Under the pieces are notes generated by a model. That model worked only from the letters and a program-made list of their open reading frames with translations, was not told where the DNA came from and made no database searches. Shown here piece after piece: positions 20,500 to 29,816 of a stretch of 64,000 bases of DNA; position 1 is the first letter of the stretch; every line of letters begins with the position of its first letter. The stretch is from Moraxellaceae bacterium REDSEA-S32_B1 (lineage in GTDB: Bacteria > Pseudomonadota > Gammaproteobacteria > Pseudomonadales > Moraxellaceae). Position numbers and translations under genes: made by a program. Location of the stretch: NCBI GenBank assembly GCA_001626925.1, contig LUOR01000025.1, positions 40,651 to 104,650 on the forward strand, in the 5' to 3' direction.

Positions 20500-20556
20500 A
20501 TTATTTTATGTCAATTATTTAAAATCAATGACAGTTATCTAAAACGAATGACCGTT
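20500..20556 (-). promoter_or_regulatory. recA promoter region with a 16-base direct repeat
   Basis: Two copies of a 16-base sequence (aaaatcaatgacagtt, 20521-20536; aaaacgaatgaccgtt, 20541-20556) match at 13 positions and lie exactly 20 bases apart, two helical turns. On the minus strand a candidate -35 ttgatt (20528-20523) overlaps the first copy, with aataat (20505-20500) 17 bases on. The phasing suits two protein dimers on one DNA face. Regulator identity is unknown. Confidence 0.4.
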
Positions 20557-20583
20557 GGTTGGCAGTATCATGGCAGAATTTTG

Positions 20584-20629
20584 GTGATAAATCGAGTGTC
20601 GATTTCACTTAAAACGACACCGTTTGTCG
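20584..20629 (-). promoter_or_regulatory. Tandem hairpins between hslR and recA
   Basis: The first hairpin is aaatcga/tcgattt (20589-20595 with 20599-20605), extended by gtg/cac. The second is cgaca/tgtcg (20615-20619 with 20625-20629). The sequences gtgtcg (20596-20601) and cgacac (20615-20620) could also pair with each other, so alternative folds exist. On the minus strand the second hairpin is followed by tttt, so a weak hslR terminator is an alternative reading to a recA leader. Confidence 0.4.
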
Positions 20630-20713
20630 CATATTTTTATCTTCAATTCTCCTAAATATTTTTAGCGATCTTCCATCATTTCATTCATCAAAATCTCTAT
20701 GCGGAATTTACCA

Positions 20714-21196
20714 TTAATAAGCATCATCATTATGCCAATCCGCAACCGAATATTGATTATTTTTCTCTTTAAATTTATGGATTTGCCGACGATCTTTCTT
20801 ACTTGGACGATGCTCAGGTCGAGCCAAATTGTGCAGTTTGCGCTGTGAACTCAGTAGCTCACGACGTGCCACGCTCATTTCTGTTTCATCATAGAGTAAT
20901 TGTGCTTGCGGTGCACCGCCACGTTGTGCAGACAGGGCTTTGATTTGCACAGTTTTTTTATCGAAACCTTGCTGAATGGTCAGCTCCATGCCAATGCGTA
21001 CTTCTTTGGATACTTTGACCCGATCGCCATCGTGATGCACTTTTCCACCTTCAATGGCGGCTTTGGCAAGTGAGCGTGTTTTAAAAAATCGAGCTGCCCA
21101 AAGCCATTTGTCGATGCGCATTGATTCTGTTTGATTGGATGCGCCGTTTTCAGCGCTATGTTCACGACTGTGTTCTTTACGATTGCTTTTACTCAT
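20714..21196 (-). CDS. hslR: Heat-shock protein 15 / S4-domain RNA-binding protein
   Basis: A 160-residue protein with an S4 domain. From about residue 27 it reads MRIDKWLWAARFFKTRSLAK, the conserved start of Hsp15. In E. coli Hsp15 rescues stalled 50S subunits carrying nascent peptidyl-tRNA. The N-terminal 26 residues are polar and low-complexity (SNRKEHSREHSAENG). The C-terminal part is very basic (RPSKKDRRQIHKFKEK). It is transcribed toward recA and lies 47 bases downstream of the yrfG-like gene. Confidence 0.88.
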   Translation of the reverse strand: MSKSNRKEHSREHSAENGASNQTESMRIDKWLWAARFFKTRSLAKAAIEGGKVHHDGDRVKVSKEVRIGMELTIQQGFDKKTVQIKALSAQRGGAPQAQLLYDETEMSVARRELLSSQRKLHNLARPEHRPSKKDRRQIHKFKEKNNQYSVADWHNDDAY

Positions 21197-21243
21197 GTGT
21201 GCTTTGATTGAAATGCCGTTTGTTAAAATAGTGGTTTAAACGA

Positions 21244-21954
21244 TTATGTACCGTATAAGTTACTAGATTTGTCATCATCTAAATAATTCAGTAAATCAGT
21301 AAGCTGATCAAGATGAAGATAATTTGGATTTAATTCCGTTCTTGTGTTACTCGAATCAGGCTCGCTAATACTGAATAACTGTGCAATACCAAACTGCTTG
21401 GCACTATCAAGCACCGCATAATTATCATCAATAAAAGTCACTTGTGACACATCAAAAGGATAGCGCTGTTGCAAGGTCTGCCAAAAGCGTTGATCTTCTT
21501 TGGCGTAGCCAATCGACTCACTGCTAATCACCTGTTTGAAATAAGGGCGAATCGGCACATTTTCAAGTTTTAAATCAAGGGTGACTTGATCTGCATTACT
21601 GACAATCCAACATTCTATGTCGAGATGTTGCAGTGCATTTAACAGTTCAAAACAACCGAATCGTGGTGCAATCAGATGACGATTTTCTTGCTGTATCGCA
21701 AAGGCATCGACACCGATATGTTGTCGCCAAAACTGAGATGAATACCAATTCAGACTGCCTTGAAACTGCAAATAATATTGATATAGCTGTGATTTTGCCT
21801 GTTCAAGCGTGGCTTGATGTTCAATCGCCCAACGCTCAGGAACGAGTTGCATCCAAATATAGGTATCAAATGCCAAATCCAACAACGTGCCATCCATATC
21901 AAAAAAGATGATCGGTTTTGAGATTTGCGCTGAATGATTTGCTACAGTAGTCAT
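21244..21954 (-). CDS. yrfG: HAD-superfamily nucleotidase (YrfG-like)
   Basis: A haloacid-dehalogenase-type phosphatase, 236 residues. Motif I is FFDMDGTLLD with Asp19 and Asp21, motif II is WIVSNAD, and motif IV is TFIDDNYAVLD. The segment DTYIWMQLVPERWA after motif I is typical of E. coli YrfG, which dephosphorylates GMP and IMP. In E. coli yrfG also neighbours hslR, and the same pairing here supports the call. It is divergent from cysQ with only about 20 bases between the two starts. Confidence 0.85.
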   Translation of the reverse strand: MTTVANHSAQISKPIIFFDMDGTLLDLAFDTYIWMQLVPERWAIEHQATLEQAKSQLYQYYLQFQGSLNWYSSQFWRQHIGVDAFAIQQENRHLIAPRFGCFELLNALQHLDIECWIVSNADQVTLDLKLENVPIRPYFKQVISSESIGYAKEDQRFWQTLQQRYPFDVSQVTFIDDNYAVLDSAKQFGIAQLFSISEPDSSNTRTELNPNYLHLDQLTDLLNYLDDDKSSNLYGT

Positions 21955-21974
21955 GGATAAATCGAGAGGTGAGT

Positions 21975-22877
21975 ATGTTTGCTAAAGTTGCATTAGAGCA
22001 GATGCCACAGAATTTGCAACAGTTGAGCCGTATTTTACAGCAGGCAAGTGCCATCATTGTGGCGGAATATGAGCGTTATCAACGTGGTGGGCAATTCCAA
22101 ATTAAGCGGAAATCTGACAACTCGCCTGTGACGCAAGCCGATCTGAAAGCGCATCGATTTATCAGTCAGGCTTTGGCGCAACTCACTCCGAAATTACCGC
22201 TTTTATCCGAAGAAGGTGAGCATAACGAACGTCATCAATGGCAACGCTTTTGGATGCTTGATCCGCTGGATGGCACCAAGGAATTTATTGATCAAACAGG
22301 TGAATTTACGATTAATCTGAGTTTGATCAAAAATGGTGAATCGGTGATTTCTGCCATCGCTGTACCATTGATGTCGAAGCTATATATTGTAGAAAAGATT
22401 GTAAAAAATAATCATGAAGAAAGACAACTTCCGTATCGCTATCAATGGAATGCGCAAGGTCAAACTGAGTTATTTCAATTTCATCATGATTCAAGTAAAA
22501 ATGATTCAAAAAAAGACAAATCAATACGTATTGCCATGAGTCGCCGTCCAGAGCGCAGTCTTCGCTATCAGGAATTTTTAGATTTTCTCACATCGCAAAA
22601 TATCAGTTACCACAAAGTGAATGCAGGCAGTGCCTATAAGTTTTGCATGATGATTGAGGGGGAGATTGATCTTTATCCACGCTTTCATCCGACCAGTGAA
22701 TGGGATACTTCGGCAGGACAAGGCTTGTTGCAAAGCATAGGCGGAGAAGTCTTTGATCTCAGTCATCGACCGTTTCGTTATAATCAACGGACAAGTTTGC
22801 TCAATGGGCAGTTTATTGCTTTGCGTGATGTGAGGGATTGGATATTATTTTCACACTATATGGAAAATCTTGAATAA
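21975..22877 (+). CDS. cysQ: 3'(2'),5'-bisphosphate nucleotidase
   Basis: Hydrolyses 3'-phosphoadenosine 5'-phosphate, a by-product of sulfate assimilation; inositol monophosphatase fold, 300 residues. Metal-site motifs are LLSEEGEH, DPLDGTKEFI and WDTSAGQGLLQSIGG. I choose the ATG at 21975, which has gagagg (21964-21969) five bases upstream, over the GTG at 21969 that overlaps the ribosome site. An insertion between about 145 and 185, rich in Asn, Asp and Lys, is longer than in E. coli CysQ (246 residues). Confidence 0.9.
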   Translation: MFAKVALEQMPQNLQQLSRILQQASAIIVAEYERYQRGGQFQIKRKSDNSPVTQADLKAHRFISQALAQLTPKLPLLSEEGEHNERHQWQRFWMLDPLDGTKEFIDQTGEFTINLSLIKNGESVISAIAVPLMSKLYIVEKIVKNNHEERQLPYRYQWNAQGQTELFQFHHDSSKNDSKKDKSIRIAMSRRPERSLRYQEFLDFLTSQNISYHKVNAGSAYKFCMMIEGEIDLYPRFHPTSEWDTSAGQGLLQSIGGEVFDLSHRPFRYNQRTSLLNGQFIALRDVRDWILFSHYMENLE

Positions 22878-23288
22878 TTCTTGCAGATTTTTATAGCAAA
22901 GCGAGTGAGCTGTGCTAGATTGAAATAAAGATTATTTTTTTTATAAAAATCCATACCTATGTTTACTGTACTATTTATTTAGAAAATGATTTTATATGTT
23001 GATATAATTTTGAAAAATCCTCACATGCTAAGTAGATAGTGAGCTGCATTGCAAAATACTAATGCGTTGGTCTAATAGCCAACATCACTCAAATTTATAT
23101 ATACTATTCACCGAAAATCAACAGTTTGAACAGATACTACATTGACTGAAATGCACGTGCCAACGCATAATTTACATGTTTGAAATATTGATTCGTTACA
23201 ATGAAGACTGAGCCACAAGCTTGGTTCTTCACATCACATACTTATTTATACACCAGTAAGTTACATACCAGTAAAAAAGGAGCTACAT
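22878..23288 (+). promoter_or_regulatory. icd upstream region with candidate promoter
   Basis: A 411-base gene-free stretch. A good sigma-70-like pair, ttgact (23142-23147) and cataat (23166-23171), with an 18-base spacer lies 117 bases before the icd ATG. The 5' region has a repeated ccagta, and a strong aaggag near 23276-23281 precedes the start. No coding frame is seen. Confidence 0.45.
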
Positions 23289-25520
23289 ATGGCCGGTGGA
23301 AAGTCAAAAATCATTTATACATTAACTGATGAGGCCCCGCTACTGGCGACATACTCGTTACTCCCAATCATTGAAACTTTTACCAAGCCAGCGGGCTTAG
23401 AGATCGAAAAGCGTGATATTTCTGTCTCTGCACGTGTGCTTGCAGAGTTTTCTGACTATCTGAACGATGATCAAAAAGTCCCAAATACGCTCGCCGAACT
23501 TGGTCGTCTAACCCAAGACCCTGAAACGAATATTATCAAGTTGCCGAATATCAGCGCCTCTGTATCACAGCTCAAGGCATGTATCAAAGAGCTTCAGTCC
23601 AAAGGTTTTGCACTACCTGATTTTCCAGACAATCCAACGACTGAAGAAGAAAAAACCATTCGTGCGAAATATGGTAAATGTCTAGGTTCTGCGGTCAATC
23701 CAGTGTTACGTGAAGGGAACTCTGATCGCCGTGCGCCAACTGCCGTGAAAAATTATGCAAAAAAACACCCACATTCCATGGGCGAGTGGAAGCAATGGTC
23801 GCAAACTCACGTATCGCATATGGATGAAGGTGATTTTTATCACGGAGAAAAGTCCATTACGCTTGATCGTGCACGCAATGTCAAAATGGAACTGACCACA
23901 GAAAGTGGTGAAAAAATTGTCCTTAAGCCAAAAGTTGCGCTTGAAGATGGCGAAGTGATCGACTCAATGTTTATGAGTAAAAAAGCATTGTGCGCTTTCT
24001 ATGAAAAAGAACTTGATGACTGTAAAGATGCAGGTATTTTGTTCTCGCTACACGTTAAAGCAACCATGATGAAAGTGTCACATCCGATTGTATTCGGTCA
24101 CTGTGTCAAAATTTATTATAAAGACGCTTTTGAAAAACATGGCAAATTGTTCGATGAGCTTGGCATCAATGTTAACAATGGTATGGCTGGTCTCTACGAG
24201 AAGATCGAAACTTTACCAACCTCTTTGCGTGAAGAAATCATTGAAGATTTGCATGCTTGCCAAGAGCATCGTCCTGCACTCGCTATGGTGGATTCTGCCA
24301 AAGGGATTACCAATTTCCACTCACCGAATGATGTGATCGTAGATGCGTCAATGCCTGCAATGATTCGTAGTGGTGGGAAAATGTGGGGCGCTGACGGCAA
24401 ACAACATGACTGTAAAGCGGTGATGCCTGAGTCGACCTTTGCACGGATTTATCAAGAAATGATTAATTTTTGCAAATGGAATGGCAATTTCGATCCACGT
24501 ACCATGGGTACAGTACCAAACGTTGGTTTGATGGCGAAAAAAGCTGAAGAATACGGTTCGCATGATAAGACCTTTGAGCTTGAACAAGCCGGGGTTGCCA
24601 ATATTGTTGATCTAGATACAGGTGAAGTGCTGTTATCGCAGAATGTGGAAAAAGGTGATGTTTGGCGCATGTGTCAAGTCAAAGATGCGCCGATTCGTGA
24701 CTGGGTAAAACTTGCGGTAAATCGTGCACGCAACTCAGGCATGCCTGCGATTTTCTGGCTTGATCCTTATCGTCCGCATGAAAATGAATTGATTAAGAAA
24801 GTCCAAAATTATCTAAAAGAACACGATACTGAAGGGCTGGATATTCAGATCATGTCGCAAGTACGTGCCATGCGTTATACGCTCGAGCGTGTGGCTCGTG
24901 GCGCAGATACGATTTCTGTAACAGGTAATATTTTGCGTGATTACCTCACTGATTTGTTTCCGATCATGGAGCTCGGTACTTCTGCGAAGATGCTATCTAT
25001 TGTGCCGTTAATGGCAGGTGGTGGCATGTACGAAACAGGTGCGGGCGGTTCTGCGCCGAAGCATGTACAGCAATTGGTTGAAGAAAATCACTTACGTTGG
25101 GATTCTTTGGGTGAGTTCTTAGCACTTGCGGTATCACTGGAAGAGTTGGGCATGAAAGAAGACAATGCCAAAGCTACCATACTTGCTAAGACATTAGATG
25201 ATGCAACGGGATTATTGCTTGATCATGAGAAATCGCCGTCACGTCGTACAGGTGAGCTTGACAACCGTGGAAGTCATTATTATCTCGCAAAATATTGGGC
25301 GGAAGCGTTGGCAGCGCAAGATGACGATGCAGAGCTCAAATCAACATTTACGCCACTTGCAAAAGCCTTGGCTGAGAATGAAGAGAAAATCGTAGCGGAA
25401 CTTACCGAAGTGCAGGGTAAAAATACCGATATTGGTGGCTACTATGCGATTGACCCTGAAAAAGTGAAAGCAATTATGCGTCCAAGTGAAACCTTTAATA
25501 AAACCCTTGAGACAATCTAG
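23289..25520 (+). CDS. icd: Monomeric NADP-dependent isocitrate dehydrogenase
   Basis: A single-subunit isocitrate dehydrogenase of ~743 residues, unrelated in length to the ~416-residue E. coli enzyme. It converts isocitrate to 2-oxoglutarate with NADP. Diagnostic segments are [20 protein letters not shown], the substrate-site stretch [20 protein letters not shown], and [13 protein letters not shown]. This enzyme type occurs in Acinetobacter, Azotobacter, Vibrio and Corynebacterium. A strong aaggag precedes the ATG and a terminator follows. Confidence 0.97.
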   Translation: MAGGKSKIIYTLTDEAPLLATYSLLPIIETFTKPAGLEIEKRDISVSARVLAEFSDYLNDDQKVPNTLAELGRLTQDPETNIIKLPNISASVSQLKACIKELQSKGFALPDFPDNPTTEEEKTIRAKYGKCLGSAVNPVLREGNSDRRAPTAVKNYAKKHPHSMGEWKQWSQTHVSHMDEGDFYHGEKSITLDRARNVKMELTTESGEKIVLKPKVALEDGEVIDSMFMSKKALCAFYEKELDDCKDAGILFSLHVKATMMKVSHPIVFGHCVKIYYKDAFEKHGKLFDELGINVNNGMAGLYEKIETLPTSLREEIIEDLHACQEHRPALAMVDSAKGITNFHSPNDVIVDASMPAMIRSGGKMWGADGKQHDCKAVMPESTFARIYQEMINFCKWNGNFDPRTMGTVPNVGLMAKKAEEYGSHDKTFELEQAGVANIVDLDTGEVLLSQNVEKGDVWRMCQVKDAPIRDWVKLAVNRARNSGMPAIFWLDPYRPHENELIKKVQNYLKEHDTEGLDIQIMSQVRAMRYTLERVARGADTISVTGNILRDYLTDLFPIMELGTSAKMLSIVPLMAGGGMYETGAGGSAPKHVQQLVEENHLRWDSLGEFLALAVSLEELGMKEDNAKATILAKTLDDATGLLLDHEKSPSRRTGELDNRGSHYYLAKYWAEALAAQDDDAELKSTFTPLAKALAENEEKIVAELTEVQGKNTDIGGYYAIDPEKVKAIMRPSETFNKTLETI

Positions 25521-25562
25521 AGCTTAAAGTCGCTTTGATTTTAGTTTTAAGCTGTTTGATAT

Positions 25563-25590
25563 AAAGCCAGTACCAAGCGTACTGGCTTTT
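25563..25590 (+). terminator. Intrinsic terminator of icd
   Basis: The ten-pair perfect stem aaagccagta/tactggcttt (25563-25572 with 25580-25589) has a seven-base loop and only a short T run. Confidence 0.78.
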
Positions 25591-25704
25591 GTCATTTAAT
25601 AGAATATTGAGCAAAAGGATAAAACATGAAACGCAGACGATATAATGTGAATCATGCTATAGTCATCAATCGAATTTTTAGTTTTAGCGTTTAATGAGGG
25701 GCAA

Positions 25705-26466
25705 TTGGACACACTTCACGCCTTACCCAAAAGTATGTTTAGTGCAGTTGAATTATTGCCTGACCATGACACACCAATTGTTTTATTTACACGACATTCG
25801 ATCCGTGAACTTGTGAATGGGCAGGGCTTGGCAGGTTATGATTTGCAACTCACTGATGAAGGGCGTGTGCTTGCAGAAGCGTGGGGTGAATACTTAACGC
25901 AGCAAACTCAACGTCAAATCGTGAACTGTATCAGTAGTCCAATACAGCGTTGTCTTGATACTGCAACATTGATGATCGCAGGTGCAGATCGACACTTTTC
26001 AGATAATACCCATCAGATTGAAATTTTTGAAGAGTCCTTACTAGTTGAACCTGGAAGCTTTGTCGTAGATATTGATTTGGCTGTTCCGCATTTCCGAAAA
26101 AAAGGGGCGGTGAGCTTCATTGATAGTTTTGTCAAAAATACACTCCCTGGGATGAAGCATCCGATTCGAGGAGTATTGGATGTGTTAGAGCTTTTATTTC
26201 ACTCACATCTCATCCAAACTGAAAAAAATACGGACACTAAAAACCGTGCATTAAGCTTAGCGGTCAGTCACGATACGATTTTGGCCGCATTCATTGCAGT
26301 GATTTCAGGACATTTCCAAGTACAGAAAAAAGATTGGCCAGAGATGATGGAAGGGGTTTTTATTTGGTTTGAAAATACCTCAAGCTTTGAAGCGTCACAG
26401 CTCAATTGGGTATGGCGAGGCGAACGACATCAACTTAATATTCATGATTTAAAAGCGAATATTTAA
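25705..26466 (+). CDS. Histidine phosphatase family protein
   Basis: The N-terminal VLFTRHSIRE carries the Arg30-His31 pair of the phosphoglycerate-mutase-like histidine phosphatases. NCISSPIQRCLDTA supplies the next conserved Arg, and LAVSHDTILAA the second His. The C-terminal half is diverged and the substrate is unknown. The reading frame begins at TTG 25705, with gaggg (25696-25700) four bases upstream. The next in-frame ATG (25735) lacks a ribosome site and would still keep the motif. The length (253) is normal for the family. Confidence 0.75.
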   Translation: MDTLHALPKSMFSAVELLPDHDTPIVLFTRHSIRELVNGQGLAGYDLQLTDEGRVLAEAWGEYLTQQTQRQIVNCISSPIQRCLDTATLMIAGADRHFSDNTHQIEIFEESLLVEPGSFVVDIDLAVPHFRKKGAVSFIDSFVKNTLPGMKHPIRGVLDVLELLFHSHLIQTEKNTDTKNRALSLAVSHDTILAAFIAVISGHFQVQKKDWPEMMEGVFIWFENTSSFEASQLNWVWRGERHQLNIHDLKANI

Positions 26467-26499
26467 GATCTAATATTTAAAAGCCAATATTTAAAAGCA
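26458..26499. repeat. Three tandem copies of a 14-base unit at a gene end
   Basis: The nine bases aatatttaa recur at 26458, 26472 and 26486, exactly 14 bases apart, with similar flanks (aagcc, aagca). The first copy contains the stop codon of the histidine phosphatase gene. It is probably a replication-slippage duplication. Confidence 0.6.
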
Positions 26500-26554
26500 C
26501 TGTTAGAAAAATACAGTTAAAAACACAAAATATTATTGAAAGCATATTCGACTT

Positions 26555-26944
26555 TTACACATCAACTTTATAGTTCAAAGTAAGCTCATCTCCACACTGT
26601 CCACGAATCCCCCAATTCTCTTTTGGTGTTTCGATAATGGTAATTTCGATATCTTGCGTTGAGATACCACATTGATGTTGTATATTTTGAAAAAGTGTTT
26701 GAATAAGCAATTTTTTTGCAGATGTTGAGCGACCCTCAAACATCAAAATTTCGATGATGAGATACTCCTTGCTACGATCATCAGGAAAAATAAAATCTGC
26801 TTGCTCAAGGGCAAAGAAACGCTGAAATTTCTTTTCTATAGGATATTGTAGAGCAGTAATAAGCGCTTGATGAATCGCATCAGAAAGTTGGGCTTGATGT
26901 GTTTGGAGTGTGCTTGCCAAGCCGTAAATTTTGATTTGTGACAT
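26555..26944 (-). CDS. Tautomerase-family protein
   Basis: A 129-residue protein matching Tautomerase_2-type proteins (segments IKIYGL, RFFALEQADFIFP, IIEILMFEGRSTSAKKLLI, ETPKENWGIRGQCGDELTLN). In 4-oxalocrotonate tautomerases the catalytic residue is Pro1 after Met removal. Here residue 2 is Ser (MSQIKIYG), so the canonical general base is absent. The biological substrate is unknown. It stands alone on the minus strand. Confidence 0.8.
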   Translation of the reverse strand: MSQIKIYGLASTLQTHQAQLSDAIHQALITALQYPIEKKFQRFFALEQADFIFPDDRSKEYLIIEILMFEGRSTSAKKLLIQTLFQNIQHQCGISTQDIEITIIETPKENWGIRGQCGDELTLNYKVDV

Positions 26945-27094
26945 AAATATTTTCCTAGTTTATTGAAGGTTTTATTGTTATTGATAAATTCTTCAAGCGA
27001 GATGAGTGTGTTGTATTGTTGAGTGTAAATTTTCAAGCAAGTTTTTAAAAAGTTGTAGATTGTATAAAGCGGTAGCTTGAAAAGCATTAGAGCT

Positions 27095-27145
27095 AAAAAA
27101 AGCCCAAAAGGGCTTTTTTTATTGCATAACTTCGATTGAAGTTAT
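27095..27145. terminator. Terminator after rpsT, with a second hairpin
   Basis: The perfect stem aaaaaaagccc/gggcttttttt (27095-27105 with 27110-27120) can act in both directions. Next to it, ataacttc/gaagttat (27126-27133 with 27138-27145) forms a second perfect hairpin just past the rpsT stop. Confidence 0.88.
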
Positions 27146-27151
27146 AGATGC

Positions 27152-27421
27152 TTAGTTAGTAGCCAAAGCTTTAACTTGAGCATTCAAACGGCTCTTATGA
27201 CGAGCTGCTTTGTTTTTATGGATGATACCTTTATCAGCCATACGGTCGATCACTGGTACAGCCGCTTTGTACGCTTCGTTAGCAGCAGCGTGTTCACCAG
27301 CAGCAATCGCAGCGATTACACGTTTGATATAAGTACGAACCATAGAACGCAAGCTTGCGTTGTGTTGACGTGCTTTCAAATTTTGACGAGCACGTTTTCT
27401 AGCTTGAGCAGAGTTTGCCAC
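27152..27421 (-). CDS. rpsT: 30S ribosomal protein S20
   Basis: Binds 16S rRNA early in 30S assembly. I set the start at GTG 27421, giving [20 protein letters not shown] (89 residues; E. coli 87), which aligns with the E. coli MANIKSAKKRA start. An aggag lies eight bases upstream on the minus strand. The longer in-frame extension to 27466 would add 15 residues not found in S20. The protein is strongly basic. A non-ATG start is also used by rpsT in E. coli, where it is linked to weak translation and autoregulation. Confidence 0.95.
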   Translation of the reverse strand: MANSAQARKRARQNLKARQHNASLRSMVRTYIKRVIAAIAAGEHAAANEAYKAAVPVIDRMADKGIIHKNKAARHKSRLNAQVKALATN

Positions 27422-27564
27422 TCGTGCACTCCTTGAATTAGTGAGTTTGGGGCGGGCTCGATGCATGTGTATGTGCTTTTGACATACAGCTATACCAGCC
27501 CGTAAACAAGTGGCATATTTTGAAGAAAGGTCGAAGCGAAGTCAAGTCTATTTGTAGCTATTGG

Positions 27565-28296
27565 TCAAAATTGGTCTTTTAATTGACGAATTTTTTTGAA
27601 TTCGTCTACGCTTTGACAGCGTAGGAATGGATTGGTTTCAAGCTCTAGTTCAATGGTTGAGGGTAAGGTGATTTTTCCCTCAGCACGTAAAGTTTTTACT
27701 TCTTCATAACGTTGTTGTAAGGCGATATTTTCAGGCTCAACGGTGATGGCAAATTTACCATTACTTTCGGTATATTCATGTGAGCAATAGACTTTTGTCC
27801 GTGGTGGCAGAGCCGCCAGCCGATTTAAGGAGTGATACATTTGCTCATAAGTGCCTTCAAATATTCGTCCACAGCCAAGTGAAAATAAGGTATCACTACA
27901 AAACAGCGCATCTAACTCGTCAATAAAATAGGTGATTAGCCCAAGCGTGTGCCCTGCGGAAGTAAATACATCGACTTTTAAATCTGAAAATGTAATGACA
28001 GCGTCATCTTCAAGCCAATGATCTGCTTGTCCAATGGCTTCTTTTTCCGCCAAAGGTGCATACACAACCGCATTGGTTTTGGCCTTGAGCTCAGGAACAC
28101 CAGCGATGTGATCATTGTGTTTATGAGTGATCCAAATTTGCGCAAGCTCTAAACTATATTTTTCGCAATAATCTAAGACTAAATCGGCTTGGGTCGGGTC
28201 GATTGCAACAGCTTGATGGTGATGGGTGTCAATCAACATCCAAATATAGTTTTGTAAGGCATTGCCAACTTCTATGGCTTCGATTCGAAATTGCAT
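27565..28296 (-). CDS. gloB: Hydroxyacylglutathione hydrolase (glyoxalase II)
   Basis: Hydrolyses S-lactoylglutathione to lactate and glutathione in methylglyoxal detoxification. It has a metallo-beta-lactamase fold, 243 residues from the ATG at 28296 (MQFRIEAIEVGNALQNY). The metal motif is THKHNDH with His58, His60, Asp62 and His63. Other metal-site segments are SAGHTLG and LFCSDTLFSLGCGRIFEG, and CSHEYT near 165. An aaggag lies upstream of this ATG; the in-frame TTG at 28314 overlaps that site and is rejected. Confidence 0.93.
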   Translation of the reverse strand: MQFRIEAIEVGNALQNYIWMLIDTHHHQAVAIDPTQADLVLDYCEKYSLELAQIWITHKHNDHIAGVPELKAKTNAVVYAPLAEKEAIGQADHWLEDDAVITFSDLKVDVFTSAGHTLGLITYFIDELDALFCSDTLFSLGCGRIFEGTYEQMYHSLNRLAALPPRTKVYCSHEYTESNGKFAITVEPENIALQQRYEEVKTLRAEGKITLPSTIELELETNPFLRCQSVDEFKKIRQLKDQF

Positions 28297-28348
28297 CTTT
28301 GCGCTCCTTGACAATACTTATGCTGTTATTTTACCAGTTCAATGATTA

Positions 28349-29041
28349 TTAAAAAATTTGTTCTAAAGCTTTACGTAAATACGGATCAATATCTTGTTGA
28401 CGCAATAACCATTGAACATAGTCGAGCGGGACTTCTTTGAGTGCTGTGCCTTTGTATTTTCCAAAAGGCATAAACTGTGGCAAGCGTGCGATTTGTGATT
28501 GTTGATAGAGCTGTTCCATGTCAGTGATTTTCAGCTCAGCCACGATACGTTTAAGCAGTTCGGTAGTGAGTAAGACATCGGTTTTGGCATTGTGTGCATT
28601 GCGCAATTGCTGACGTGTTACCTCTAAATCATTAGAAATAAAATAACTCAAAGTGCTTAAAGAACGGCTCTCAAGCTCAGGCCAAAGGAAACGTGCTAAA
28701 GCTAAAGTACAGATCGGTTTGATATGCTTCACCGATTGCCCACAACGTGCCACTGCCGCCACATCATAATCAATATTATGTCCGATCATATAGATGGTAT
28801 CTTCAGGCAAACGGAACTCACGATAATTCGGTTTACCCATCAAATCATTAGGCAAAATATGATGCACTGCCATTGATGCCAAATGCATCGACATGCCGTC
28901 ATCGAGGCTGAAATATTCATCATAAATCTGATCTTCGAAGACTTGAAGACCTGACGAATCAAGCTGTACAGGCACATAAGCGACTTCGATCGGCAAGCCG
29001 TTTAATGAATGTGTTTCTGTATCGAGGACGAGGCTTTGCAT
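28349..29041 (-). CDS. ExoX-like 3'-5' exonuclease with a C-terminal DUF3820 segment
   Basis: A DEDD-family nuclease of 230 residues. Exo I is LVLDTETHS (Asp7, Glu9), Exo II is IGHNIDYDV, and Exo III is RNAHNAKTDVLLT with a His-x4-Asp. After the nuclease domain, MPFGKYKGTALKEVPLDYVQ is a DUF3820-like motif, an arrangement also found in exodeoxyribonuclease X. ExoX degrades single-stranded DNA in repair and mismatch correction. A role in RNA processing, as in RNase T, is less likely. Confidence 0.82.
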   Translation of the reverse strand: MQSLVLDTETHSLNGLPIEVAYVPVQLDSSGLQVFEDQIYDEYFSLDDGMSMHLASMAVHHILPNDLMGKPNYREFRLPEDTIYMIGHNIDYDVAAVARCGQSVKHIKPICTLALARFLWPELESRSLSTLSYFISNDLEVTRQQLRNAHNAKTDVLLTTELLKRIVAELKITDMEQLYQQSQIARLPQFMPFGKYKGTALKEVPLDYVQWLLRQQDIDPYLRKALEQIF

Positions 29042-29083
29042 GAATTATTCCTTAACCAATCAATGCTTATTTGAGTTGTGAAT

Positions 29084-29701
29084 TTAGAAAAAACTTGGGT
29101 TTAATAGGCGTTGTACGAAGACACCGAGAATGCGTGGCTCAAGAATGATTGTACAGATAATCCCGTAAGCTGCACCCCAAAGATGCGCACTATGATTGAT
29201 GCCATTGTTACCACGTCGCTCAGCCCAAAAGCTATACGCAACATACAGAATCGCAAAAATAATCGCAGGCACGGGAATAAAGAATACGAAAATCAAATTC
29301 CACGGTTGAAATAAAATAAAGGCAAATAGAATCGCTGAAACCGCACCTGATGCGCCCAAACTAAAGTAATTCACATCATTTTTATGTTTTAAATAACTTG
29401 GCAAAATCGATACGATCAAACCGCCGAGATAGAACAATGCAAAGCCCATGTCAAAGGCATATTGACGGTAAAACTGCTCCAACACACGCCCAAAGAAAAA
29501 CAGCGTGATCATGTTAAAGAGTAGGTGAAAACCATCAGCATGCACAAAACCATAAGTAATTAAACGGTCAAATTGTCCTTTGCCTACCGCAGGTCCCCAA
29601 AAGATCAGGCGATTCATGATGCGAGGCTGATTAAAAGCAAGCAGGGAAATGATCACGGTAATGATGATAATGGCGAGAGTGTGGTTAATCGTTAAGTCCA
29701 T
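29084..29701 (-). CDS. Rhomboid-family intramembrane serine protease
   Basis: A 205-residue polytopic membrane protein with six predicted helices. The catalytic dyad is Ser118 in GASGA and His173 in HSAHLWG. The oxyanion-side His59 and Asn63 in GFHLLFNM match GlpG His150/Asn154. It lacks the N-terminal cytoplasmic domain of E. coli GlpG. Substrates are unknown. It is 40 bases downstream of the ExoX-like gene's start on the opposite reading order and probably in the same transcript. Confidence 0.9.
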   Translation of the reverse strand: MDLTINHTLAIIIITVIISLLAFNQPRIMNRLIFWGPAVGKGQFDRLITYGFVHADGFHLLFNMITLFFFGRVLEQFYRQYAFDMGFALFYLGGLIVSILPSYLKHKNDVNYFSLGASGAVSAILFAFILFQPWNLIFVFFIPVPAIIFAILYVAYSFWAERRGNNGINHSAHLWGAAYGIICTIILEPRILGVFVQRLLNPSFF

Positions 29702-29816
29702 AACACAATGTTTTCAAATTAATAATAAAACCAATATAACAGATCGATTGATAGATTTTTAGCGAGGATTGCTGAGTTTTGTATTTTAAAACTTTTATCG
29801 AATCATTTGACCAATG

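Noticed and set aside
27422..27466. Longer start for rpsT
   Set aside because: The extra 15 residues do not occur in S20, and the GTG at 27421 has a well-spaced aggag.
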